In this document: positions 9,702 to 18,629 of the stretch, one piece after another
How positions within the stretch are numbered: position 1 is the stretch's first letter
Layout: every line of letters begins with the position of its first letter
Assembly: GCA_009780235.1 (NCBI GenBank)
Contig: WRAK01000005.1
Location: 1 to 64,000 of the forward strand
Length of the DNA: 64,000 nt
Direction: 5' to 3'
From: Oscillospiraceae bacterium
GTDB taxonomy: Bacteria > Bacillota > Clostridia > Oscillospirales > Oscillospiraceae
Position numbers and translations under genes: made by a program
The notes under the pieces: generated by a model
Told to the model about the DNA's origin: nothing
Database searches by the model: none
Seen by the model: the letters and a program-made list of their open reading frames with translations, nothing else

Positions 9702-10133
9702 GTGGAACATACCAATGAAGTGTTAAATCACTGGCTAGAACAGAGATACAGTTCCGAAAAAGGACCTACAGAGAATACCATTTTCAACGAAGCTGCACAA
9801 CTAAAAAATAAGGAAAACGAATATCAACTATTGATGGTATGGCAGGCTTTTGGGATATGGAAATTTGGTGAGAGAAAACGAGAGAAATGGAGAGCAAGGC
9901 TATTATATGGGTTTGGGGTACTATCCATCATTCAAACAATGTTTATAATGGCAATGGTAGTTTTGAACGCTCTGTATAATAAGATCTACATAAGTGAGGG
10001 TGTTTTTATCAGCGTTATTTTTGGAACCCTAGTGCAGATTATTAGTGTTATTATGATTATTACTAAAAGTGTGTTCAACAACAAAGATGATAAAACTCTT
10101 GAATTTATTTCACGATGGATAAAACGTGCGTAA
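9702..10133 (+). CDS. Two-helix membrane protein of unknown function
   Basis: 143 residues from a GTG start. The soluble N-terminal half (about 1-65) is helical and charged, with a WQAFGIWKFGERKREKWRAR segment before the first membrane helix (about 68-92), a short external loop, and a second helix (about 100-124) with a polar cytoplasmic tail. The shape resembles small two-helix effector proteins, but I do not recognise a family. It follows the ImmA-like protease by 9 bp and shares its AT-rich composition, so the two are probably co-transcribed. Confidence 0.6.
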   Translation: MEHTNEVLNHWLEQRYSSEKGPTENTIFNEAAQLKNKENEYQLLMVWQAFGIWKFGERKREKWRARLLYGFGVLSIIQTMFIMAMVVLNALYNKIYISEGVFISVIFGTLVQIISVIMIITKSVFNNKDDKTLEFISRWIKRA

Positions 10134-10148
10134 GGAAAAAAATAGAAA

Positions 10149-10207
10149 TAAAAAACATCCCTGCGTTAGCCATTTAATTGACTGGTGCAGGGATGCTTGA
10201 TTTTTTA
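10149..10207. terminator. Bidirectional terminator between convergent genes
   Basis: CATCCCTGC (10156-10164) pairs with GCAGGGATG (10187-10195). An A-run precedes and a T-run follows, so it can stop the rightward ImmA module and the leftward htrA operon. Confidence 0.7.
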
Positions 10208-10217
10208 CCACTATCGC

Positions 10218-11507
10218 CTAAAACTCCAACAAGCCCGCGTCCATGAGCCGCACACGCAATTCCAGCTCCGCACCGTTCCGCGCAATCGTCAGCGTTACCG
10301 TGTCCCCTGCGATGTGCGTCAGCACCTCGTCCCGCAGCTCGGTGGAATTTGTAATGCGCGTGCCGTTTACGGCCACGATGCGGTCATCTATACGGAGGCC
10401 CTGCGCATAGGCGTCGGTATCTGCCAAGACACGTTGGACGTAGACACCCGGCTCTATGCCCTCTTCGGCGGCTTCGGCGGCGTCTACGTTGCGCACAACA
10501 ACCCCCAACGCGGGGCGGCCGACGACGCGGCCGTGTGCGATGATGGAGTCCACCACGGGCTGAATCTGTGCTGTGGGGACGGCAAAGCCCATGCCCTCGA
10601 TGGTGGAGCCGAAGAAGCCGCCGCCGACCAGTTTCATGTTTGTGATGCCCACGACTTGGCCGTAGAGGTTAATCAGCGGGCCGCCGGAGGTACCCTCGTT
10701 GATGGCGGCGTTGGTCTGAATCAGGCGCATGGTGATGCCGTCGTAGACCACATCTCGGTTTAAGGCGGAGATGATGCCTGTCGTCATTGTGTGGGTGTGG
10801 CCTAAAGGATTGCCGATGACGGCGACCTCCTCGCCGACCAAGAGTTCATCCGAGCGGCCGAACACGGCGGGGATGAGGTCATCGGCATCGACCAAGAGGA
10901 CGGCGATGTCCGTGTTCTCGTCCATGCCCACAATGGCGGCGTAATAGCGGGTGCCGTCATAGAGGGTGACGGTGACTTGCCGCGCGTCTTCGATGACGTG
11001 CGTACTGGTGATGATATAGCCGTTTTCAGACATGATAACGCCGGTGCCGGAGCCGGTGCCGAAGCGGAGCCGTACCTCAATCAAGACCACGGAGGGGCTG
11101 CATTTTTGATAGATTTCCTGAAAGCTGAGGCGGGGGGATTCCTCGTCTTCGTCATAGACGGGGCGGGGCTGAAGTTCCAGCGTGGTGCCGTCTCCCAAGG
11201 TTACTACGGGCATATCGGAGTAGATGTCATCGTTGACGGGGTAGTTGTCCTCGTAATATACCCCGTCATCCGGGAGGTAGATGGGGGGGAGGGGATGGTC
11301 GGGTTCCGGGGCGGGGGCTTGGAGGATGTCGTCTATGGTAATGCGCGGCTCCAACTCCACACGCAGGCCGCCGGGGGTAGCGAAGATGCGCACCTCGTAG
11401 GCCGTAAACAGGTTCGCAACGGCGGTGAGACATATGATGAGCAGGACACAGAGGGTGATGATAAGAATCGCCTTGCGGGCGGGGCGGGATGATTTGGTGT
11501 TTTGCAT
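10218..11507 (-). CDS. htrA: HtrA-like membrane-anchored serine protease with PDZ domain
   Basis: 429 residues: a short cytoplasmic start, one membrane helix (about 14-35), a linker, a trypsin-like domain and one C-terminal PDZ domain (about 330-420). The catalytic triad is visible: histidine in IITSTHVIEDA, aspartate in DENTDIAVLLVD, serine in NEGTSGGPL (usually GNSGGPL). HtrA proteases degrade misfolded proteins at the outer membrane face in Gram-positives. It is the last gene of the leftward response regulator-histidine kinase-htrA cluster, recalling CssRS-controlled htrA in Bacillus, so the kinase may sense envelope stress and control this protease. Confidence 0.93.
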   Translation of the reverse strand: MQNTKSSRPARKAILIITLCVLLIICLTAVANLFTAYEVRIFATPGGLRVELEPRITIDDILQAPAPEPDHPLPPIYLPDDGVYYEDNYPVNDDIYSDMPVVTLGDGTTLELQPRPVYDEDEESPRLSFQEIYQKCSPSVVLIEVRLRFGTGSGTGVIMSENGYIITSTHVIEDARQVTVTLYDGTRYYAAIVGMDENTDIAVLLVDADDLIPAVFGRSDELLVGEEVAVIGNPLGHTHTMTTGIISALNRDVVYDGITMRLIQTNAAINEGTSGGPLINLYGQVVGITNMKLVGGGFFGSTIEGMGFAVPTAQIQPVVDSIIAHGRVVGRPALGVVVRNVDAAEAAEEGIEPGVYVQRVLADTDAYAQGLRIDDRIVAVNGTRITNSTELRDEVLTHIAGDTVTLTIARNGAELELRVRLMDAGLLEF

Positions 11508-11556
11508 GTGTGTTTCTCCTGTTTAGTTGCCGGTTGCCAGTTGCCGGTTAAGGGCG

Positions 11557-11637
11557 TGTAGGGGGCGGCGTCCTCCCCGACGCCCCGTGGTATTGCATAT
11601 AATGAGATGCGGGGCGTCGGGGAGGACGCCCCCTACA
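11557..11637. repeat. Palindromic repeat, TGTAGGG family (kinase-htrA gap)
   Basis: An 81-bp near-perfect palindrome running from TGTAGGGGGCG to CGCCCCCTACA. The arms (GGCGTCCTCCCCGACGCCCC) pair fully around a roughly 20-base centre. The same repeat, with CTCGACGCC in its arm, recurs at 59701-59775. Confidence 0.9.
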
Positions 11638-11679
11638 ACGCACAAACAAGGTCGAGCGCGGAGCGGATAAATCCGGTCC

Positions 11680-13122
11680 CTACGATTTTTTCTTCGGTGC
11701 CAGCGTGAGTGTGAACATGAACTCCGTTGTGCCGTTTTCGCTGCGGACGTAGACGTCTTCGTGGTGGGCGTTGATGATGGTTTTTACGATATACAGACCC
11801 AGACCGATGCCGTCTTTGTCGTGGCTTCTCGATTTATCGCTCTTGTGGAAGCGGTGGAAGAGGAGCGGCAGCTCTTCTGCGGGGATGGGGTCGCCGTGGT
11901 TTTTGACGGTGACATATGCCTTGCCGCCCTTTTGCGCCAGCGTGACCTCGATTTTGGTACCGGGTGTGGCGAATTTTGCGGCGTTGTCTAAGAGGTTATA
12001 GATGACTTGGACGATGGAATCCTCGTCTCCCAGCACACGGACGGGGTGGTCGGGGAGGCCCAGTTCAACATCTAAGTTCCGCTCCGTGATTTTGGTTTCC
12101 AGTCCCAGAATGCCGCGGCGGAGGATTTCCGTCATGTCGAAATCGTGGGTGGCAAGTTCTCTGATATCCATGGACTGAAGACGGGAGACCTCTAACATCC
12201 GAAGTACCAAGCGGGAGAGACGTTTGGTTTCACCGGCGACGATATGCAGATAATCCGCCTGTTTTTCCGGCGGGATAGTGCCGTCCAACATGCCCTCGAC
12301 GAAGCCCGTGATACTGGTCATGGGGGTTTTGAACTCGTGGGAGACGTTGCCCACGAATTCACGGCGCATATCTTCCGATTGCTCAATGGCATCGGCCATG
12401 GCGTTGAAAGCGAGGGTGAGTTCGCCGATTTCGTCCGTCCGACCTCTGTCTTCCACGCGCACGGAATAGTCGCCGTGGGCGAACTTGGTGGCGGCCCCGG
12501 ACATTTCACGAAGCGGCGCGGCCTGATGACGGGCGACTACCATCGCTAAGATGATGGCCATGAGGATGACCAGCGCGGCCACCATGAGAAACCAAGAGAG
12601 CATTGCCCCCCAGGCCTCCATGACGGCATCTGCGCCGGAGGCCGCCAACACGTAACCGCCGTGGGAGCCGTCTGCCCAGTCTAAGATGGGCTGCGCGTGC
12701 ACATAACTGGTTCCGTCTACCAAGCCGGAGATTGTGGTCAGGGCAGAGAAAGAGCCGTAGTGGTTGAGGAGATATCGGACATCCGGGGGAATTGCCAGAC
12801 CGATGTGCTGACAGAGGTAGTACCGCTCGGAACAGGCGATGACAATGCCGTCGGAGTTTGCCACCACCATACGATTATGCGGCAGAGTGACAATAGAGAC
12901 CACGAGGTTAATCATCTCGTGGTCGCTCTCTCGGTTGGGATTAAAGTTGGCGACGTGGTTGTACATGTCCACGACGGAGTTTACATTGGCCTCCAGTCCC
13001 GCCCGTTGGTCTGCGATGGTCTGGTTGCGCAGGATGAAAGCGAAAGCCCCCAAAAACACAAGGAAGCTCAAGAGCACCATCCCGGCGAGGAGGAGACAGT
13101 TTTTTAGGTAGACACTATTCAT
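11680..13122 (-). CDS. Two-component sensor histidine kinase
   Basis: 480 residues: membrane helix 1 (about 5-30), an extracytoplasmic sensor of about 130 residues, helix 2 (about 180-200), HAMP, and HisKA with the phospho-accepting histidine in NVSHEFKTPMTS. The HATPase domain has an N box (YNLLDNAAKF), an F box (LFHRFHKSDKSR) and a G2 box (DGIGLGLYIVK). I chose the ATG at 13122 because AGAGGT lies upstream; a TTG ten codons earlier lacks such a site. It lies downstream of the OmpR-type regulator and upstream of htrA, with a palindromic repeat in each gap. The signal is not evident; envelope stress is a guess from htrA. Confidence 0.95.
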   Translation of the reverse strand: MNSVYLKNCLLLAGMVLLSFLVFLGAFAFILRNQTIADQRAGLEANVNSVVDMYNHVANFNPNRESDHEMINLVVSIVTLPHNRMVVANSDGIVIACSERYYLCQHIGLAIPPDVRYLLNHYGSFSALTTISGLVDGTSYVHAQPILDWADGSHGGYVLAASGADAVMEAWGAMLSWFLMVAALVILMAIILAMVVARHQAAPLREMSGAATKFAHGDYSVRVEDRGRTDEIGELTLAFNAMADAIEQSEDMRREFVGNVSHEFKTPMTSITGFVEGMLDGTIPPEKQADYLHIVAGETKRLSRLVLRMLEVSRLQSMDIRELATHDFDMTEILRRGILGLETKITERNLDVELGLPDHPVRVLGDEDSIVQVIYNLLDNAAKFATPGTKIEVTLAQKGGKAYVTVKNHGDPIPAEELPLLFHRFHKSDKSRSHDKDGIGLGLYIVKTIINAHHEDVYVRSENGTTEFMFTLTLAPKKKS

Positions 13123-13178
13123 GACATAACCTCTGACCAGGGGGTGTTGCAATCCGCCCGTTGTTTGGGGTGTGTTAT

Positions 13179-13258
13179 TGTAGGGGCGACCGACCCCGGT
13201 CGCCCGTGCCTCAACGTGCGAGGAAACGTGCGGGCGACCGGGGTCGGCCGCCCCTACA
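13179..13258. repeat. Palindromic repeat, TGTAGGG family (regulator-kinase gap)
   Basis: An 80-bp inverted repeat with ends TGTAGGGGCG and CGCCCCTACA. The arms read GACCGACCCCGGTCGCCCGTG and its near-complement. The same arm type appears at 17062-17142 and 61471-61548. Confidence 0.9.
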
Positions 13259-13275
13259 AAGGGTAAAGGATGCCC

Positions 13276-13965
13276 TTACGGAGTGTCTAACAGTTCAAAT
13301 TTATAGCCCACGCCCCAGACGGTTTTGAGGTTCCATTGGGGGCTGACGCTTTCCAGCTTTTCACGGAGGCGTTTGACGTGGACGTCTACGGTGCGGCTGT
13401 CGCCGAAGTAGTCGAAGCCCCAGACCTCATCCAGAAGCTGGTTGCGGGTGTAGACTCTGTTCGGCGAGGCGGCGAGATGGTAGAGCAGCTCCAGCTCTTT
13501 TGGCGGGGTGTCTACCTTGCTGCCGTCTACCAGAAGCTCGTAGGAGTCCAGGTTGATGGTGAGCTTGTCGAAGGTCAGGCGTTTTTGCAAATCTTCCGGG
13601 CTGTCACCGTAGCGGCGCATGACGGCGTGGATTCTTGCAATCAGCTCCTTCGGCTCGAAGGGTTTGACGATGTAGTCATCCGCGCCCAACTCGAGGCCCG
13701 TGACCTTGTCGAAGGTCTCACCTTTGGCCGTGAGCATGATGATGGGCACCTTGGAGGTGCGCCGAATCTCGCGGCATACGCCCCAGCCGTCCAGCGAGGG
13801 GAGCATGATGTCCAAGATGACCAGATTGGGCTTGAATGCCGCCGCCTCCTTGACACCCTCGGCACCGTCGGCCACGATTTTCAGGGTATAGCCTTCCTTT
13901 TCCAGATAGAGCCGTAACAGTTCTGCGATGTTGCCGTCGTCCTCAATGATTAAGACTTTTGCCAT
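13276..13965 (-). CDS. OmpR/PhoB-family response regulator
   Basis: 229 residues. Receiver domain: the acidic pair in LIIEDD, the phospho-acceptor Asp52 in LVILDIMLPSLDGW, a conserved threonine in MLTAKG, and a lysine in IVKPFEP. The C-terminal winged helix (about 130-225) has the typical ELELLYHLAASPNRVYTRNQ and VDVHVKRLREKL segments. It is first in the regulator-kinase-htrA cluster. GGGGGGA precedes the ATG. Confidence 0.97.
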   Translation of the reverse strand: MAKVLIIEDDGNIAELLRLYLEKEGYTLKIVADGAEGVKEAAAFKPNLVILDIMLPSLDGWGVCREIRRTSKVPIIMLTAKGETFDKVTGLELGADDYIVKPFEPKELIARIHAVMRRYGDSPEDLQKRLTFDKLTINLDSYELLVDGSKVDTPPKELELLYHLAASPNRVYTRNQLLDEVWGFDYFGDSRTVDVHVKRLREKLESVSPQWNLKTVWGVGYKFELLDTP

Positions 13966-13997
13966 AGTGGAATCCCCCCTATGTATATTTGCATTAC

Positions 13998-14026
13998 ATT
14001 ATATTATAAATCGACCCGTTCGTCAA
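13998..14026 (-). promoter_or_regulatory. Promoter of the regulator-kinase-htrA operon
   Basis: Minus-strand TTGACG, 17-bp spacer, TATAAT, ending about 33 bp before the response regulator start. Confidence 0.75.
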
Positions 14027-14112
14027 AGGTTGAACAAAATGTGAACGATTTGCGTATTTGTGTGGGAATTGTTGGGGGAGGGGGATAACCCGCCCCATTA
14101 AACCGAATTTTT

Positions 14113-14141
14113 TTGCTGTGCAAAAGAATTTATGCTATACT
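14113..14141 (+). promoter_or_regulatory. Promoter of the secreted protein gene
   Basis: TTGCTG, 17-bp spacer, TATACT with an upstream TG (extended -10), about 66 bp before the start codon. Confidence 0.55.
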
Positions 14142-14207
14142 GATGGAACAAATGGGATGTTTTTGTCGTCTGATGTTATATAGATAGGGAAATGGGGGAA
14201 GCGTTCG

Positions 14208-15173
14208 ATGAAAAAAACGAAACTTATATTGGCAGCGGCTTTGTTCCTTATGTTGTGTTTGGTTGCGGTTACCTGCGTTTTTGCAGGGGAAGATTCCGCG
14301 CCTGAGACGGAAGACCTCGGCTATGAGGCGGAAGAAGTTGCCCCGCCGGAGGAAGAAGATGGCTTGACGGGGGAGGAACCTGATGCCTTGACAGATGAGC
14401 CTGATTCCGAATCCGAGGAGAATCGGATGGGGCAGGCGGTGCAGTCGGTACAGCCCCCGCAGGCTCCGCATACCCCGCTCTCGGCGGAGGCGGAGTTTTT
14501 GAGCCAATTTGTGACGCTCTTTAGCTTTAGTTGGGAAAGGAATGGCGGTGCGCTGTATAACCTTGATTGGGTCGGCGGCGAGCCGTCATGGTTTGACCGC
14601 AACGGGAACCCGATAGGTTGGCCGTCATTTGCAAGCGACGAATGGTTTATCCCGGTCCGGTATCACTTGTACGATTTAGATAACAATAGCGTGTCGACCA
14701 TTTTCATTCACTTTAATTCAATGGGTTCCTCGGAAGGTGCATATGTTATATATCGGCTTATAAACGGGACATACCAAGAAGTCGGGCGGCTCCCTTATAT
14801 GGGGCTCAGTTTATTCAGGGACAGTAGCGGGCGGCTTGTTGCGCTTTATCATAGTCCTTACTATGAACACTATGCTTATTATTACCTCACATTCAGCGGC
14901 AACGTGTTGCGGAAAGAAGTTATCGTTGATACGCAAGCTTACTATCTTGCAGGAGAAGGTTGGCAGCAGTACTTTTTCAACCACATAACCGGAGAGAGAA
15001 CACCCTTTGAAGAGCGGTCACCATGGGGGAGTTGTTCGGCTTGGGAGGCGCATTATGCACAGGGGAGTCCGACCATCTTCGGAATGCCGGATGAGCGGTT
15101 GACGCCCATTCGGCCGATGACGGAGTTACAGGAGAGTATAAATGCGGCGGTTCGGGCGAGGTTGGGGGTTTGA
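14208..15173 (+). CDS. Secreted protein of unknown function (321 aa)
   Basis: A clear signal peptide (MKKTK, a hydrophobic core, then CVFAGEDSAP with likely cleavage after AGE or FA) is followed by about 70 acidic, proline-rich residues (repeated EE, PPEEE, PDSESEEN). A compact domain of about 230 residues is rich in tyrosine and tryptophan. I see no catalytic motif. It has its own promoter and terminator. The linker plus C-terminal domain suggests a cell-wall-space or secreted protein; function unknown. Confidence 0.75.
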   Translation: MKKTKLILAAALFLMLCLVAVTCVFAGEDSAPETEDLGYEAEEVAPPEEEDGLTGEEPDALTDEPDSESEENRMGQAVQSVQPPQAPHTPLSAEAEFLSQFVTLFSFSWERNGGALYNLDWVGGEPSWFDRNGNPIGWPSFASDEWFIPVRYHLYDLDNNSVSTIFIHFNSMGSSEGAYVIYRLINGTYQEVGRLPYMGLSLFRDSSGRLVALYHSPYYEHYAYYYLTFSGNVLRKEVIVDTQAYYLAGEGWQQYFFNHITGERTPFEERSPWGSCSAWEAHYAQGSPTIFGMPDERLTPIRPMTELQESINAAVRARLGV

Positions 15174-15187
15174 GGGAGAATATAAGT

Positions 15188-15220
15188 GAGGCGGTTTTAC
15201 AGAACCGCCTCCTTTTTGTT
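15188..15220 (+). terminator. Terminator of the secreted protein gene
   Basis: GAGGCGGTT and AACCGCCTC form a 9-bp stem around a short loop, followed by CTTTTTGTTT. Confidence 0.9.
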
Positions 15221-15225
15221 TCATA

Positions 15226-15254
15226 TTGAAACTCCCGCCCCAATATGATATAAT
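15226..15254 (+). promoter_or_regulatory. prs promoter
   Basis: TTGAAA, 17-bp spacer, TATAAT, about 35 bp before the prs start. Confidence 0.75.
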
Positions 15255-15289
15255 CCAAACAAGCAAACACACACAGAGGAGAACCAACC

Positions 15290-16255
15290 ATGATACCACA
15301 CGCCACGGAAATCAAAATCTTTAGCGGCAACGCCCACAAGCAGCTTGCAGAGGACGTCTGCCGCGCAATGGGCATCAAACTGGGAGACGCAACAGTTGAC
15401 CATTTTGCCGACGGGGAGGTGGCGGTCTCGCTGTATGAGACCGTGCGGGGACGGGACGTGTTTCTGATTCAGCCCACCTGTAAGCCGGTGAACGAGCATT
15501 TGATGGAACTGCTCATTATGATTGACGCCTGCTCCCGCGCATCTGCCGGGCGGATTACGGCGGTGATACCCTATTTTGGCTACGCACGGCAGGACAGAAA
15601 GGCCAAATCCCGTGACCCCATCTCGGCGAAGCTTGTGGCGAATCTCATCTCCAAGGCCGGGGCGGACAGGGTGCTGACGATGGACTTGCACGCCGCGCAG
15701 ATTCAGGGCTTTTTCGATATCCCCGTGGATAATCTCATGGGTGCGCCCCTCTTTGCCGACTACATCCTCCAAAAGTTCGGCGCGGAGGGTTTGAAAGATG
15801 TGATGGCTGTCAGCCCGGATGTGGGCAGCGTGACCCGCACCCGTGCCTTTGCGCATCGCTTGGGAATTGACCTCGCCATCGTGGACAAGCGGCGTCCGCA
15901 GGCGAATGAGAGCGAGGTTATGAACATCATCGGTAAGGTCAAAGGCAAGCATGTTATCCTCTTTGACGATATGATAGACACCGCAGGCAGTCTCTGCGCC
16001 GCCGCCCGCGCCTTGGTGGACATCGGCGGGGCCAAGGACATCTACGCCTGCGCCAGCCACGGTTTGCTCAGCGGCAAGGCGTTAGAGCGAATTGAGAAAA
16101 GCCCGATTAAAGAGGTCGCATTGCTCGATACGATTCCCTATCCGCAGGACAAGCCGATGTGTGATAAGATTAAATACATCTCCGTCGCGCCCATGTTCGC
16201 CGAGGCGATTGACCGGGTGTATGAGGAAGTTTCGATTTCGACGCTGTTTAAATAA
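15290..16255 (+). CDS. prs: Ribose-phosphate pyrophosphokinase (PRPP synthetase)
   Basis: Makes phosphoribosyl pyrophosphate from ribose 5-phosphate and ATP for nucleotide, histidine and tryptophan synthesis. The 321-residue length is typical. Motifs: KIFSGNAHKQLAEDVC at the start, the flexible-loop segment YARQDRKAKSRDPISAK, and the PRPP-binding loop in VILFDDMIDTAGS. GAGGAG precedes the ATG. The message ends in the second copy of the structured repeat seen after fusA. Confidence 0.97.
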   Translation: MIPHATEIKIFSGNAHKQLAEDVCRAMGIKLGDATVDHFADGEVAVSLYETVRGRDVFLIQPTCKPVNEHLMELLIMIDACSRASAGRITAVIPYFGYARQDRKAKSRDPISAKLVANLISKAGADRVLTMDLHAAQIQGFFDIPVDNLMGAPLFADYILQKFGAEGLKDVMAVSPDVGSVTRTRAFAHRLGIDLAIVDKRRPQANESEVMNIIGKVKGKHVILFDDMIDTAGSLCAAARALVDIGGAKDIYACASHGLLSGKALERIEKSPIKEVALLDTIPYPQDKPMCDKIKYISVAPMFAEAIDRVYEEVSISTLFK

Positions 16256-16256
16256 T

Positions 16257-16448
16257 CAAATCGAATGCAAGCATTCGATTTGGGGGAACCGCCCTGCGGG
16301 GCGGGCTCTGCGGAGGTTATGGAGTTTTTTTCGGAAATGAATTCCGAAAAAAGACGGATTCTATTTTTTCACCTCTGTCGCACACTAACATGCACTCCGT
16401 CGGCGAAAAAGTTTTTCGCTAAAGCGAAAAGGACGGGGGTGCGAAAAA
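16257..16448 (+). repeat. Structured 190-bp repeat element, copy 2 (after prs)
   Basis: Copy of the element at 7505-7696, starting one base after the prs stop. The first hairpin is CAAATCGAATGC, AA, GCATTCGATTTG; the third is closed by CGGAA/TTCCG instead of CGGGA/TCCCG. Every arm change is matched in the opposite arm, while the CACACTAACATGCACTCC segment between the stems is identical. Confidence 0.75.
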
Positions 16449-16473
16449 TTCTTGATGGTTGTTAGAGGGTACT

Positions 16474-17058
16474 ATGTTTTTTTCAAACAAAACACTCGAC
16501 TGGTTGGTTGTTTTCCTCGGCAATCCAGGGGAGCAGTATCGGGATACTCGGCATAACGTGGGATTTCTCACGGCGGATGTGCTGGCGGAAGAGCGGCGGA
16601 TTTCGATTAAGCGGGCGAAGTTTAGTGCGCTGACGGGCGTTTGTACCATAGGCGGCAAAAAAGTGATGCTGATGCTGCCGCAGACTTATATGAACCGCTC
16701 CGGAGATGCTGTCTACATGGCGGCGCGGAGTTATAAGGTGCCGCCGGAGCATATTTTGGTCGTGGCGGACGATACCTCTCTTGACCCCGGGCGGCTTCGG
16801 ATTCGGCGGCGGGGTAGTGCGGGGGGGCATAACGGGCTGAAGAGTATCATTATGCGTCTGGGTAGTGAGGATTTTCCGCGTATTAAAATCGGCGTGGGCG
16901 GGCCGCCGCATATGGATTTTGACCTCGCTGATTGGGTACTGGGTAAGCCGAAAGGCCGTGAGTTGGAGGCCGTGCAGTCGGCCATCGGCGAAGCGGCGCA
17001 GGCGGTGGAGCTGGTGATTACCGCAGGCATTGAGGCGGCGCAGGAGAAGTTTAATTGA
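16474..17058 (+). CDS. pth: Peptidyl-tRNA hydrolase
   Basis: Releases tRNA from dropped-off peptidyl-tRNA; 194 residues. Catalytic residues are visible: asparagine in FLGNPGEQY, histidine in RDTRHNVGF, asparagine in TYMNRSG, aspartate in VVADDTSLDPG and asparagine in GGHNGLKS. The ATG at 16474 is preferred because AGAGGG precedes it; a TTG 15 bases upstream is in frame but has no such site. Confidence 0.96.
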   Translation: MFFSNKTLDWLVVFLGNPGEQYRDTRHNVGFLTADVLAEERRISIKRAKFSALTGVCTIGGKKVMLMLPQTYMNRSGDAVYMAARSYKVPPEHILVVADDTSLDPGRLRIRRRGSAGGHNGLKSIIMRLGSEDFPRIKIGVGGPPHMDFDLADWVLGKPKGRELEAVQSAIGEAAQAVELVITAGIEAAQEKFN

Positions 17059-17061
17059 CCT

Positions 17062-17142
17062 TGTAGGGGCTGACCGGCCCCGGTCGCCCGTGCCGCGGCG
17101 TGATGGGAAACGTGCGGGCGGCCGGGGCCGGTCGCCCCTACG
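17062..17142. repeat. Palindromic repeat, TGTAGGG family (after pth)
   Basis: An inverted repeat from TGTAGGGGC to GCCCCTACG with arms of the GACCGG-CCCCGGTCGCCCGTGC type, starting four bases after the pth stop. Confidence 0.85.
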
Positions 17143-17234
17143 ATGTTCTACCGAGCGGTGTTTGTTTAAGCACAATCTTGTTCGGTAATGATTATACTGA
17201 TTTTGACTGAAATTTCTTGCTTTGGAGGCGGAGA

Positions 17235-18599
17235 ATGACGATAGCAGACTACATGCGGCCCGGGTGCCGGGTGCATTTGATCGGGATTGGCGGGGTGTCT
17301 ATGGCACCTCTGGCGGAGGCTTTGCTCGGTGCGGGACTGCGGGTTTCGGGTTCCGATATGGCCGAGAGTCCGACAACGGAACGGCTTCGCGCAATGAGAA
17401 TTCCCGTTGCCATCGGACATGATGCGGCGCACAGCGGGGATGCGGATTGTATCGTGCGCACGGCGGCGGCACGGGAGGACAACCCGGAAGTTGCGGCGGC
17501 GCGGTCTAAGGGTATTCCTCTTTTCGAGCGGGCGGAGGCTTGGGGGTATATCATGCGGCAGTACCAAAACGCCGTTTGCATTGCCGGGACGCACGGGAAG
17601 ACGACGACGACCTCAATGACAACACATATTCTCCTCGCCGCAGGGGTTGATCCCACGGTGATGATTGGCGGGACGCTGCCGAAACTTCGGGCCGGCCATC
17701 GGGTCGGCGGCGGAGACACGATTGTGCTGGAGAGTTGTGAGTATTATGATTCGTTCCACAACTTTTTTCCGACCGTGGCGGTGGTACTCAACGTGGAGGA
17801 AGACCACCTCGACTATTTCAAGGACTTGGCGGGGATTCAGGCCTCGTTCCGTACCTTTGCGGCACTCGTGCCGGAGGACGGGTGCATTGTGGCCAACGGG
17901 GACGATGTGAATACGATGGACGCACTCCGTCCGCTGGGTCGCCCGCTGATGACATTTGGGCTGCGTGCGGGCAATCGGGTGGGGGCGATTAACATCGTCC
18001 ATCACACGACGCACACGGTGTTTGATGCGACCTTGGACGGGCGGGTTTACGCCCATATTACGCTCAAAATGCCGGGGAATCATAATGTGATGAACGCGCT
18101 GGCGGCGATTGCCGCAGCGATTTTCTTGGAGTTGCCGAAAGAGGCCGTGGAAGAGGGCCTCGCCGATTTCACAGGGGCGGGGCGGCGGTTTGAGTACAAG
18201 GGCGAGCTGAACGGGGCGAAGATTTACGATGATTATGCCCATCACCCCAGCGAGTTGCGTGCGCTTCTGGATGCTGTTGCGCATTTGGGTTATGAGCGGG
18301 TTATCATCGCGTTCCAACCGCACACCTATACACGGACGAACGCCTTGTTCCACGATTTTGTCCGCGAGTTGCGGCGGCCTGATTTGGTTCTGGTGGGCGA
18401 GATTTACGCCGCACGGGAACAGAACACGGTGGGCATCACGGCGGCCGATTTGGCGGCGAAGATTCCCGGTGCGCAGCACTATGCGACCCTGTCGGAGATG
18501 TCGGCGGCTCTGCGGGAGATTGTGCGGTCGGGGGATTTGGTGCTGACGGTCGGTGCGGGGGACATTTTTAAGGTCGGGGAAGCCTTATTGAGTGAATAA
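17235..18599 (+). CDS. murC: UDP-N-acetylmuramate--L-alanine ligase
   Basis: Adds the first amino acid of the peptidoglycan stem peptide. 454 residues from the ATG preceded by TTGGAGG. Mur ligase signatures: GIGGVSMAPLAEALLGAG (UDP-binding glycine-rich loop), the ATP P-loop GTHGKTTTTSM, EEDHLDYFKDL, and the C-terminal YDDYAHHPSELRALL. A weak TATACT element lies about 40 bp upstream. Confidence 0.97.
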   Translation: MTIADYMRPGCRVHLIGIGGVSMAPLAEALLGAGLRVSGSDMAESPTTERLRAMRIPVAIGHDAAHSGDADCIVRTAAAREDNPEVAAARSKGIPLFERAEAWGYIMRQYQNAVCIAGTHGKTTTTSMTTHILLAAGVDPTVMIGGTLPKLRAGHRVGGGDTIVLESCEYYDSFHNFFPTVAVVLNVEEDHLDYFKDLAGIQASFRTFAALVPEDGCIVANGDDVNTMDALRPLGRPLMTFGLRAGNRVGAINIVHHTTHTVFDATLDGRVYAHITLKMPGNHNVMNALAAIAAAIFLELPKEAVEEGLADFTGAGRRFEYKGELNGAKIYDDYAHHPSELRALLDAVAHLGYERVIIAFQPHTYTRTNALFHDFVRELRRPDLVLVGEIYAAREQNTVGITAADLAAKIPGAQHYATLSEMSAALREIVRSGDLVLTVGAGDIFKVGEALLSE

Positions 18600-18629
18600 A
18601 CACCCCCTACGCGGGCAAGGAGAGATTTT

